DNA of 64,000 nt from AP-15 sp963702685. GTDB lineage: Bacteria; Pseudomonadota; Alphaproteobacteria; ATCC43930; CGMCC-115725. Position numbers and translations under genes: made by a program. Shown here piece by piece: positions 52,505-59,885 of this stretch. The stretch covers positions 434,001 to 498,000 of the forward strand of contig CAVPDQ010000009.1 of the NCBI GenBank assembly GCA_963702685.1, read 5' to 3'. How positions within the stretch are numbered: the stretch's first letter is position 1; the number at the start of each line of letters is the position of its first letter. Below the pieces are notes generated by a model, which was not told the origin of the DNA, made no database searches, and saw only the letters and a list, made by a program, of their open reading frames with translations.

Positions 52505-53326
52505 CTAATCGGCGGGCTGGCGCTTTTCGGCAGCGAGCGCGGCGACCACCTTGAGGCCATCCGTGAGGGCGGCGGGATCGTGGGTGCGGATAAAGTCGGC
52601 GCCGTTTTCGGCCGCGAAAAGCTCGGCGGCGAGCGTGGCAGCGCCGAGCTCGCCGGCTGAAAATCGCCCGGTGACCGCCCGCAGAAAGGATTTGCGTGAC
52701 ACCGAGACGAGGACCGGCAGCCCGAAGCGATGCTTCAACCGGTCGAGCCGGACGAGGACACGCAACGAGGCCTCGGCCCGGCTGCTCAGGAAATGCCCCA
52801 TGCCGGGATCGAGGATGATCCGCTCGCGCGCAACCCCGGCGCGCTCGAGCGCGCCGACCCGCTCGGCGAAGAATGCATCGATCCGCTGCCACACCTCGTC
52901 GGCGGACAGCTCCAAGCGCTGCGCCCGGCCGCGCCCTTGCACGGCGTGCATGACGATCAGCCGGCAATCGGCCGCGGCGAGCTCAGGATAGAGGGCGGGG
53001 TCGGGAAAGCCCTGAATATCGTTCAAATAGGCGACCCCACGGCTGATGGCGAAACGTTGCACCTCCGGCCGAAAGCTATCGACCGAGACCGGGAACCCGT
53101 CGGCTGCGAGTGCGGCGATCAGCGGGTCGAGGCGGCGGATTTCCTCGTCCACACCGACCGGCTTTGCATCGACATTGCTGGCGGCGGCGCCGAGATCGAC
53201 GATGTCGGCCCCGGCAGCAGCGAGCGCCCTGGCATGGGCGAGGGCTGCGGCAGGATCGAGATAGCGGCCGCCATCGGAAAACGAGTCCTCGGTGAGGTTG
53301 ACGATGCCGAGGATCGACCGGGCCAC
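52505..53326 (-). CDS. folP: Dihydropteroate synthase
   Basis: Folate-synthesis TIM-barrel enzyme of 273 residues that joins para-aminobenzoate to pterin pyrophosphate, the target of sulfonamides. Motifs: ILGIVNLTEDSFSDGGRYLD, AAGADIVDLGAAASNVDAKP, FPVSVDSFRPEVQRFAISRG, YLNDIQGFPDP, RIILDPGMGHFLS and LVSVSRKSFLRAVTGR. The SDGG, pterin Asp and Lys/Arg positions are kept. It starts GTG three bases after the folB stop; the two overlap in one operon with the VOC gene. The pABA-site Ser/Arg end (FIRTHDPAALTDGLKV) is normal. Confidence 0.94.
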   Translation of the reverse strand: MARSILGIVNLTEDSFSDGGRYLDPAAALAHARALAAAGADIVDLGAAASNVDAKPVGVDEEIRRLDPLIAALAADGFPVSVDSFRPEVQRFAISRGVAYLNDIQGFPDPALYPELAAADCRLIVMHAVQGRGRAQRLELSADEVWQRIDAFFAERVGALERAGVARERIILDPGMGHFLSSRAEASLRVLVRLDRLKHRFGLPVLVSVSRKSFLRAVTGRFSAGELGAATLAAELFAAENGADFIRTHDPAALTDGLKVVAALAAEKRQPAD

Positions 53327-53329
53327 GGC

Positions 53330-53740
53330 TCAGCGGGCCTCGTCTTCCTTTGGCCGGGTCCGTTCGAGGATCGCGCCCACCCCCTCGGCATCGGCAAACA
53401 CATCGAGCTTCTCTACCCACACGCGAACCCGCTCGACCCGAGGGTCGGCAAAGCAGGCGCTCGAAATCCGCTCGGCAAACCCCTCGCACAAATCGATGTG
53501 TCCCGAATCGGCAATCACCCTGATCGCCGCGATGATTTTCTCGTAGTTGATGATCCGGCGGCGCTCTTCGCCGGGAAAGACCGCATTGCTCGCGGCCACC
53601 AAATCAACTGAAATCTTCACCCGCTGCTTCTGCTCGCGCTCACGCCGGCGAATCCCGATGCTGCACATCAGGACAAGGCCGCGCACGGTGACGGTGTAGG
53701 ACGCACTATCGATCTTTGCAGCGGAGCAGCGCTCGGTCAT
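53330..53740 (-). CDS. folB: Dihydroneopterin aldolase (FolB-like)
   Basis: Folate-pathway aldolase/epimerase of 136 residues. Fold blocks: YTVTVRGLVLMCSIGIRRRE, RVKISVDLVAAS, the active-site NYEKIIAAIRVIADSG, IDLCEGFAERISSACFADPR with the conserved Glu, and VRVWVEKLDVFADAEGVG. The tail is longer than usual. Between the VOC gene and folP, so the folate operon is folB-folP after a VOC gene. Start ATG at 53740. Confidence 0.88.
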   Translation of the reverse strand: MTERCSAAKIDSASYTVTVRGLVLMCSIGIRRREREQKQRVKISVDLVAASNAVFPGEERRRIINYEKIIAAIRVIADSGHIDLCEGFAERISSACFADPRVERVRVWVEKLDVFADAEGVGAILERTRPKEDEAR

Positions 53741-53750
53741 TTTCTTAACG

Positions 53751-54320
53751 TCAATCTTTGAGCAGCGAGCGATCTTGCAGGCTCGTGTCTTGGCCGCGGA
53801 CCGGGTCGGCGACGGCGTCGGCGAGGCTGCGCGCGCCCTTCCATTCGGTGGGCGGCCGCCCTCGGCCGTCGCTGCCGATCTGGTCGATGCCCCAGTAGAT
53901 TTCGAGCCGGTGGCCGTCGGGATCGCGAAATTCGACCGCGAGCTGGCAGCCGGCGCGGCGGCGGCCTTCGAAATCGATTTCGACCCCATGCCGGCGCAGA
54001 TGGTCGCGCGCCCGCACCACCTCGTCGAGGCTGCCGACCTCAAAGGCGATGTGGTTGAGCTCGGTATTGGCTGCCGCCTCACGCATCGAGCCGACGAGGG
54101 CGATGCCGTGATGGTCGGGGCTGCAGCGCAAAAACACCATGCCGCCCGGCACCATTTCCTCGGGATAGACGTCGGAGATGCGAAAGCCCAGCACCTCGGT
54201 ATAGAACCGCGCCGAGCGCTCGACATCGCGCACGTTCAAGACGACATGGCCGATCTTGCCGATGCAAAACGGCAGTCCATGCGGCCGGTCGAGCTGCCTG
54301 ACGCGTTCGGGGTCGTACAT
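53751..54320 (-). CDS. VOC-superfamily dioxygenase-like protein
   Basis: Protein of 189 residues similar to extradiol dioxygenase/glyoxalase domains. Metal ligands: H34 in KIGHVVLNVRDVERSARFYT, a second His in LNHIAFEVGSLDEVVRARDH, and Glu in FRDPDGHRLEIYWG. A run of HHGIAL and NHIAFEV is typical of catechol 2,3-dioxygenase-like proteins. AGGAG precedes the ATG. First gene of a transcript that continues with folB and folP, 10 bp downstream; the reason for this link is unclear. Confidence 0.87.
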   Translation of the reverse strand: MYDPERVRQLDRPHGLPFCIGKIGHVVLNVRDVERSARFYTEVLGFRISDVYPEEMVPGGMVFLRCSPDHHGIALVGSMREAAANTELNHIAFEVGSLDEVVRARDHLRRHGVEIDFEGRRRAGCQLAVEFRDPDGHRLEIYWGIDQIGSDGRGRPPTEWKGARSLADAVADPVRGQDTSLQDRSLLKD

Positions 54321-54414
54321 CGGTATTCTCCTGGGGTCGGCGGAAAAGCCTTGCTGGGGCCTGCCATTCTCCAATAAAGCCGGGGTCCGAACAACGACGC
54401 GCCGGAGAGAACCC

Positions 54415-55122
54415 ATGCCCCGCCTGCCGGACCCCGCCGATCTCGAAGCCTTGAGGGCGTTCGACACGCCGACGATCTGCAACGCGCTCGAAATCGTGAC
54501 ACCTGCGCGGCGTGCCACAGGCTTTACCCGCCGGCCGCTGTTTGCCGCGTTTCCGCAGATGAAGCCGGTCGTGGCTTTCGCCCGCACCGCAGTGATCCGG
54601 TCGCGCGAGCCGCACCCGCGCAGCCGCGAGGAGGCGAAGGAAGTCCGGCTCGGCTATTACGCGCATATTGCCGCAGCGCCGCAGCCGAGCATCGCCGTCC
54701 TCCAGGACATCGACCTGCCGGATACCGGCTTTGGCGCGTTTTGGGGCGAGGTGCAGACCAATGTGCACAAAGGGCTCGGCTGCGCCGGCGTCATCACCGA
54801 CGGCTCGGTGCGCGACCTCGATGTGATGGCGCCCGATTTCCTGGTGCTCGCCGGCTCGGTCATGCCGTCGCACGCGCATGTCCATCTGGTCGGTTTCGGC
54901 GGCACGGTCAGTGTCGCCGGCATGATCGTGTCGCCGAACGACGTGATCCATGCCGACCGCCACGGCGCCGTCGTGATCCCGGCCGAGGCGGTCAAGGACA
55001 TCCCGGCCGCGGTCGATCTGTTGACCCGCCGCGAAAAAGTCATCATCGACGCCGCCCGGTCGCCCGGTTTTTCGATCGAGCGCTTGCGCCGCGCCTTCGA
55101 CGAGCAAGAGGACATCCACTGA
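54415..55122 (+). CDS. RraA-like / 4-hydroxy-4-methyl-2-oxoglutarate aldolase family protein
   Basis: Protein of 235 residues of the RraA-like fold. Blocks: LRAFDTPTICNALEIVTPAR, NVHKGLGCAGVITDGSVRDL (metal-site region G-x-DG-x-x-RD), FLVLAGSVMPSHAHVHLVGF, and DVIHADRHGAVVIPAEAVKD with the family H-x-D-x-x-GVV. Members are HMG/CHA aldolases or RNase E inhibitors; the D-x-x-R and H residues fit the aldolase type. GGAGAG precedes the ATG. It is divergent from the VOC gene. Confidence 0.88.
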   Translation: MPRLPDPADLEALRAFDTPTICNALEIVTPARRATGFTRRPLFAAFPQMKPVVAFARTAVIRSREPHPRSREEAKEVRLGYYAHIAAAPQPSIAVLQDIDLPDTGFGAFWGEVQTNVHKGLGCAGVITDGSVRDLDVMAPDFLVLAGSVMPSHAHVHLVGFGGTVSVAGMIVSPNDVIHADRHGAVVIPAEAVKDIPAAVDLLTRREKVIIDAARSPGFSIERLRRAFDEQEDIH

Positions 55123-55157
55123 CGGCGCCCAGGACGCCCACAGCTCGACCTGGTCGC

Positions 55158-57038
55158 CTACAGCTCGACCTGGCCGCCGAGCTCGACGATGCGGTTGACC
55201 GGGATGCGGAAGAATTCGGTGGCGTCGAGGGCGAAGTTGGACAACAGGATGAACAGCTTTTTGAACGGCAGGACCAGACCGGACGGGCGTTTGGCGACGA
55301 TCTTTTCGCGCCCGACAAAAAACGAGGTCTCCATCAGGTTGAAGCGGAACCCGCCGACCCGGCACAGCGCCAGCGCGCGCGGAATGTCCGGCTCTTCGAA
55401 AAAGCCGTAATGAATCGTCACGGTGTGAAAATTCTGGCCGAGATGGTTGATCTGCAGCCGCTCGCCTTCGGGTAGCCGCGGCACATCCTCGGTGCGCACC
55501 GTCATCAACACGTTGCGCTCGTGCAGAACCTTGTTGTGCTTCATGTTGTGCAGCAAGGCGGCAGGCACGTTGTCGATCCGCGAGGTCATGTAGATCGCGG
55601 TGCCGGGGACCCGCGCCGGATGGTCGGGCTTCAGGGTTTCGATCAGGGTTGCGAGCGGGAGCGCGCCGCTCGCCCGCCGGGCCGCGAGCCGCCGCCGGCC
55701 CCACAGCCAGGTCACCATCATCGCAAAGGCGGTTGCGGCAATGACCAGCGGAAACCAGCCGCCTTCCATGATCTTTAAGAGATTGGCGCCGAAAAACGAC
55801 AGATCGACCAGCAGGAACACCCCGAACAGCGGGATCAGCTGCCACAACGGCCAGCGGGCGCCGAGGCTGAAATAGGTAAAAGCCAGAATGGTGTCGACCG
55901 TCATCGTGCCGGTGACGGCGATGCCGTAGGCGCCGCCGAGCGCATCCGAGGAGCGGAACCCGAGCACGGTCGCCACCACCGCGACCAGCAGCATCCCGTT
56001 CATCGCCGGCACATAGACTTGGCCGATTTCCTGCTCGGAGGTGTGGCGCACTTGAATCCGCGGCAGATAGCCGAGCTGAACCGCCTGTCGGGTCAGCGAA
56101 AAGGCGCCGGAGATCACCGCCTGCGAGGCGATCACCGTCGCGGTCGAGGCGAGCGCCACGAGCGGATAGAGCATCCAGTCGGGCGCCAGGTGAAAAAACG
56201 GGTTCTCGATCGCATTGGGCCGCGCCAGGAGGAGCGCACCCTGGCCGAAATAGTTCAGCAGCAGAGCTGGGAAAACCAGACGCATCCAGGCGCGGCGGAT
56301 CGGCCCCGGGCCGAAATGCCCCATATCGGCGTAAAGCGCTTCGGCCCCCGTTACCGCCAGCACCACCGAGCCCAGTAGAACAAAGCCCTGCGCGGGATGC
56401 CGCAGCAGCAGCTGAATGGCGTAGAGCGGATCGACCGCTTTGAGGATCGACGGGCGGCGCGCGATCTCGATCAGCCCCAGCACCCCGATCGTTGCGAACC
56501 ACAAGGCCATGATCGGGCCGAAAAAGCGGCCTACATGGCCGGTCCCGCGGCGCTGGACGACAAACAGCGCGATCAGCAGCAGCAATGTCAGCGGGATCAC
56601 ATAAGGCTCGAGCGCCGGGGTGGCGATCTTGAGCCCTTCGACCGCGCTCAGCACCGAGATCGACGGGGTCAGCACACCATCGCCAAAAAACAACGCCAGT
56701 CCGAAGAGCCCGGCCCACAACGCCCAACGGACCCGGCGGGTCCCGGCGGCGCGCAGCGCCAGGACCGTCAACGCCATGATCCCGCCTTCGCCGCGGTTGT
56801 CGGCGCGCATCAGGATCAGCACGTACTTGACGGTGACGACGATCGTCAGGGTCCAGGCGATCAGCGACAGGATGCCGAAGACGCGCAGCTTGTCGACCTG
56901 GGCATTGGCGAAGCATTGCCGCAGCGCATAGAGCGGCGAGGTGCCGATATCGCCATAGACGACGCCCAACGCGACCACGGCCAGGCTCTGGCCGATCTTG
57001 GCATGGGCTTGCGGCTGGGCGATGGCTGTGTCCGGCAT
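55158..57038 (-). CDS. kup: Potassium uptake protein Kup
   Basis: Low-affinity potassium/proton symporter of 626 residues with 12 membrane helices. Signature: SLAVVALGVVYGDIGTSPLY and ALRQCF at the N-terminus, then GEGGIMALTVLAL, FFGDGVLTPSISVLSAVEGL, GTGHVGRFFGPIMALWFATI, FLSFFGANLLK-like helix and a cytoplasmic C-terminal domain ending GQVEL. The ACAGCTCGACCTGG sequence at its stop is repeated once just downstream. Convergent with the RraA-like gene. Confidence 0.96.
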   Translation of the reverse strand: MPDTAIAQPQAHAKIGQSLAVVALGVVYGDIGTSPLYALRQCFANAQVDKLRVFGILSLIAWTLTIVVTVKYVLILMRADNRGEGGIMALTVLALRAAGTRRVRWALWAGLFGLALFFGDGVLTPSISVLSAVEGLKIATPALEPYVIPLTLLLLIALFVVQRRGTGHVGRFFGPIMALWFATIGVLGLIEIARRPSILKAVDPLYAIQLLLRHPAQGFVLLGSVVLAVTGAEALYADMGHFGPGPIRRAWMRLVFPALLLNYFGQGALLLARPNAIENPFFHLAPDWMLYPLVALASTATVIASQAVISGAFSLTRQAVQLGYLPRIQVRHTSEQEIGQVYVPAMNGMLLVAVVATVLGFRSSDALGGAYGIAVTGTMTVDTILAFTYFSLGARWPLWQLIPLFGVFLLVDLSFFGANLLKIMEGGWFPLVIAATAFAMMVTWLWGRRRLAARRASGALPLATLIETLKPDHPARVPGTAIYMTSRIDNVPAALLHNMKHNKVLHERNVLMTVRTEDVPRLPEGERLQINHLGQNFHTVTIHYGFFEEPDIPRALALCRVGGFRFNLMETSFFVGREKIVAKRPSGLVLPFKKLFILLSNFALDATEFFRIPVNRIVELGGQVEL

Positions 57039-57327
57039 GAATGAGCGTCGATTGGTTTGTCTGAGCTAACGCCGTGTGTGCCGGCCTGGATCAACGGCGG
57101 CGCCGGCGGGCCCCGCCCACGCCATCGAGGGACGGGTTATACGCAGATTTTTGCCGCGAAGCTGCGGCAAATCTGCCGCATTCGCCAAGATCGCCGCGCT
57201 CCTCGCGCTCATCGCAGGCCGGGCTCGCCGGCATCAGCGGCATCGTGATGTCTCCCGCCATTGTCCCGGCCGCACTCTACAGGTAAAGAATGCCCATCTC
57301 CATTGGCGGAATGGCGGCGAGGATAAG

Positions 57328-58026
57328 GTGACGAGCGAGACGCGGCTGCGCTGCGGCATGCTGGTGTTCCCGAACATGACGCAGCTCGATTTGACCGGCC
57401 CCTACGAGGTGCTCTCTCGGCTGCCCGGCGCCGAGACCCTGCTCGTATGGAAGAATTTGGCGCCGGTGCGCACCGAGCATGGGCTGACGATCCTGCCGAT
57501 GGCGACGTTTGCAGATTGCCCGCCGCTCGATCTTGTCCTGGTGCCGGGCGGCGGCGGGATCAACCCGCTGCTCGAAGACGGCGAGGTGCTGTCGTTTCTG
57601 CGCCGGGCCGCGGCAGAGGCGCGCTGGGTCGTGGGCGTGTGCACCGGGTCGCTCGTCCTCGGCGCCGCCGGCCTCTTGCGCGGGCGCCGGGCCGCGACCC
57701 ACTGGATGTCGCGCGACCTGCTGCGCCAATTCGGTGCCGAGCCGGTGGCGAGCCGCGTCGTCGCCGACGGCAACCTCGTCACCGGCGGGGGTGTCACCGC
57801 CGGCATCGACGTGGCGCTCAGCGTCGCCGCAACAATCGCCGGCCGACCGGCCGCCGAGGCGATCCAGCTGGCGATCGAATACGACCCCGACCCGCCCTTC
57901 TCCTCGGGCTCGCCGGAGGCCGCCGACCCGGCCGTCCTCGCCGCGGTGCTGGCCCGCGCCGAGCCGCGCCAGCGCGACCGCTCCGAGCGCGTCGCCCGCG
58001 CCGCCGCCGCCCTCGGCCTGGATTGA
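57328..58026 (+). CDS. DJ-1/PfpI-family protein, isonitrile hydratase-like
   Basis: Protein of 232 residues. Blocks: CGMLVFPNMTQLDLTGPYEV, LVWKNLAPVRTEHGLTILPM, LVPGGGGINPLLEDGEVLSF, the nucleophile elbow VVGVCTGSLVLGAAGLLRGR, AATHWMSRDLLRQFGAEPVA and GNLVTGGGVTAGIDVALSV. This pattern matches isonitrile hydratase InhA, which converts isonitriles to N-formamides; the catalytic Cys is in VCTGS. The GTG at 57328 has GCGAGGA upstream. No isonitrile synthase is nearby, so the substrate is tentative. The 289 bp before it hold nothing recognised. Confidence 0.85.
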   Translation: MTSETRLRCGMLVFPNMTQLDLTGPYEVLSRLPGAETLLVWKNLAPVRTEHGLTILPMATFADCPPLDLVLVPGGGGINPLLEDGEVLSFLRRAAAEARWVVGVCTGSLVLGAAGLLRGRRAATHWMSRDLLRQFGAEPVASRVVADGNLVTGGGVTAGIDVALSVAATIAGRPAAEAIQLAIEYDPDPPFSSGSPEAADPAVLAAVLARAEPRQRDRSERVARAAAALGLD

Positions 58027-58103
58027 CCTCACCGCGCCGCTGTCGTCACCCTAAAGCTGTAAAAAAGTAAGCTGTCCCTGCAGCCCCCCATAAGAAAAGT
58101 AAG

Positions 58104-58151
58104 AAAAGGGGTCAGAGTCAATTTTAAGGAAAAGGGGTCAGAGTCAATTTT
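58104..58151. repeat. Direct repeat of a RAYT-associated sequence
   Basis: AAAGGGGTCAGAGTCAATTT occurs twice, at 58105-58124 and 58131-58150, separated by six bases. I recognise this sequence from the ends of REP-associated tyrosine transposase (RAYT) genes in many genomes. Here it overlaps the 3' end of a broken RAYT frame. Confidence 0.7.
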
Positions 58152-58399
58152 GCGGTTAAGTGCACTGTCACCGTAACCCCCGTAACCCCCACGTAACCGC
58201 GGCCACCGTAACCGCGGCGAAAGCGTTCGCTGCCGGCAACCCAACCGCGCTGGGTAGCGTCGCGCAACGTCGCCAGCACGGCCTCGTCGACGCCTTCGCC
58301 CGCCACCCGCCGGCGTGAACGAAGACGGGGATACGGCGGTCGAGCCCGCGTAAGGGTGCCGGAAATCGGTCCGGGCTCGCCTAACACAGCTGGCGTCAA
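58124..58399 (-). pseudogene. C-terminal remnant of a RAYT (REP-associated tyrosine transposase)
   Basis: The frame contains VLATLRDATQRGWVAGSERF and RRGYGG, matching the tail of TnpA-REP transposases (I-x-x-ATQ-x-GW-x-LG-x-ERF). It ends in the repeat described at 58104-58151 (KLTLTPFP). The catalytic HUH and Tyr parts are missing. Upstream, GGTTACGG-type units recur several times (58170-58225). A decayed mobile element, with the neighbouring ahcY gene intact. Confidence 0.6.
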
Positions 58400-58432
58400 C
58401 CGGGCGAGACGGGCGGTGGGGAGTGCTGCGGG

Positions 58433-59728
58433 TCAGTAGCGGTAGTGGTCGGGCTTGAAGGGGCCGGCGGCGGCGAGGCCGAGATAGCTCTGCTGCGCCG
58501 GGGTGAGCTTGGTCAACTTGACGCCGAGCTTGTCGAGATGGAGGGCCGCGACCTTCTCGTCCAAGTGCTTCGGCAGCACGTAAACCTTGTGCTCGTACTT
58601 GTCGGGGTTGGTCCAGAGCTCGATCTGGGCCAAGACCTGGTTGGTGAAGGATGCGCTCATGACAAAGCTCGGGTGGCCGGTGGCGCAGCCCAAATTGACG
58701 AGCCGCCCCTTGGCCAGGACGATCAGCCGCCGGCCGTCGGGAAAGACCACCTCGTCGACCTGCGGCTTGACCTCTTCCCAGGGATAGTTGCGCAGGGCGT
58801 CGATCTGGATCTCGCTGTCGAAATGGCCGATGTTGCAGACGATGGCGCGGTCCTTCATCTGCCGCATGTGGTCGATCGTGATCACATCGACGTCGCCGGT
58901 CGCGGTGACGAAGATGTCGCCATGCGCGGCGGCGTCCTCCATCGTCGTCACCTGATAGCCCTCCATCGCCGCCTGCAGCGCGCAGATCGGGTCGATCTCG
59001 GTGACCATGACCCGCGCGCCCTGGCTCCTGAGGCTCGCCGCCGAGCCCTTGCCGACATTGCCAAAGCCGCAGACGATCGCGAGCTTGCCCGCCAGCATCA
59101 CATCGGTCGCCCGCTTGATGCCGTCGACGAGGCTCTCGCGGCAGCCGTAAAGGTTGTCGAACTTCGACTTGGTGACGCTGTCGTTGACGTTGATCGCCGG
59201 CGCCTTGAGCGTGCCCTTGCGCATCATGTCGTAGAGCCGGTTGACCCCGGTCGTGGTCTCTTCCGAGATGCCGCGGATCTGGGCGATGAGCTCCGGATGC
59301 TCGTCGTGCAGGATTTTGGTCGCGTCGCCGCCGTCGTCGAGCACCATGTTCGGCGTCCAGTTGTGCGGGCCATGCAGGGTCTGCCCGATGCACCACTCGT
59401 ATTCGGCCTCGCTCTCGCCCTTCCAGGCGAAGACCGGGATGCCGCGGGCGGCGATCGCGGCGGCGGCCTGGTCCTGGGTCGAGAAGATGTTGCACGAGCT
59501 CCAGCGCAGCGTGGCGCCGAGCTCGATCAGGGTCTCGATCAAGACCGCGGTCTGGATCGTCATGTGCAGGCAGCCGACGATGCGCGCTCCCGTCAATGGC
59601 CGCGTCGCACCGAATTCCTGGCGCAGCGCCATCAGCCCCGGCATCTCGGTTTCGGCGATGGCGATTTCGCGCCGTCCCCAATCGGCGAGAGTCATGTCGG
59701 CAACTTTGCAGTCGGTCGGGGTTGGCAT
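58433..59728 (-). CDS. ahcY: Adenosylhomocysteinase
   Basis: NAD-dependent S-adenosyl-L-homocysteine hydrolase, 431 residues, cleaving SAH to homocysteine and adenosine. Motifs: ADWGRREIAIAETEMPGLMA, GCLHMTIQTAVLIETLIELG, WSSCNIFSTQDQAAAAIAA, the NAD loop VCGFGNVGKGSAASLRSQGA, TATGDVDVITIDHMRQMKD, NIGHFDSEIQI, and the end AAAGPFKPDHYRY with the dimer Lys-x-x-x-Tyr. AGGAG precedes the ATG. A palindromic operator lies 58-77 bp upstream. Confidence 0.97.
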   Translation of the reverse strand: MPTPTDCKVADMTLADWGRREIAIAETEMPGLMALRQEFGATRPLTGARIVGCLHMTIQTAVLIETLIELGATLRWSSCNIFSTQDQAAAAIAARGIPVFAWKGESEAEYEWCIGQTLHGPHNWTPNMVLDDGGDATKILHDEHPELIAQIRGISEETTTGVNRLYDMMRKGTLKAPAINVNDSVTKSKFDNLYGCRESLVDGIKRATDVMLAGKLAIVCGFGNVGKGSAASLRSQGARVMVTEIDPICALQAAMEGYQVTTMEDAAAHGDIFVTATGDVDVITIDHMRQMKDRAIVCNIGHFDSEIQIDALRNYPWEEVKPQVDEVVFPDGRRLIVLAKGRLVNLGCATGHPSFVMSASFTNQVLAQIELWTNPDKYEHKVYVLPKHLDEKVAALHLDKLGVKLTKLTPAQQSYLGLAAAGPFKPDHYRY

Positions 59729-59785
59729 CGTGGTCTCCTCATGGGCTTGGGCTGCGGCGCGGCGAACGCGGCGGATGGCAGGAAG

Positions 59786-59805
59786 ATATAGAGATATCTT
59801 TATAT
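59786..59805 (-). promoter_or_regulatory. Palindromic operator upstream of ahcY (SahR-like)
   Basis: ATATAGAGAT / ATCTTTATAT, a 20-bp palindrome with one mismatched pair (ATATAAAGAT expected). It lies 58-77 bp upstream of the ahcY ATG. An ATATAAAGAT-type palindrome at methionine-cycle genes is, as I recall, the motif of the SahR regulator (ArsR family) in Proteobacteria; I cannot check the exact motif. Confidence 0.55.
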
Positions 59806-59885
59806 GATCAATCAATCGGTGGCAGCGAGGTATCTTTGGCGGCCCGCCATTCGGCGCGGCGGAAAAAGGGGTCTCGCTCGCGTTT

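Noticed and set aside
54079..56916. 945-residue minus-strand open frame across kup and the RraA-like gene
   Set aside because: Out-of-frame read-through of kup and antisense of the plus-strand RraA-like gene; no motif.
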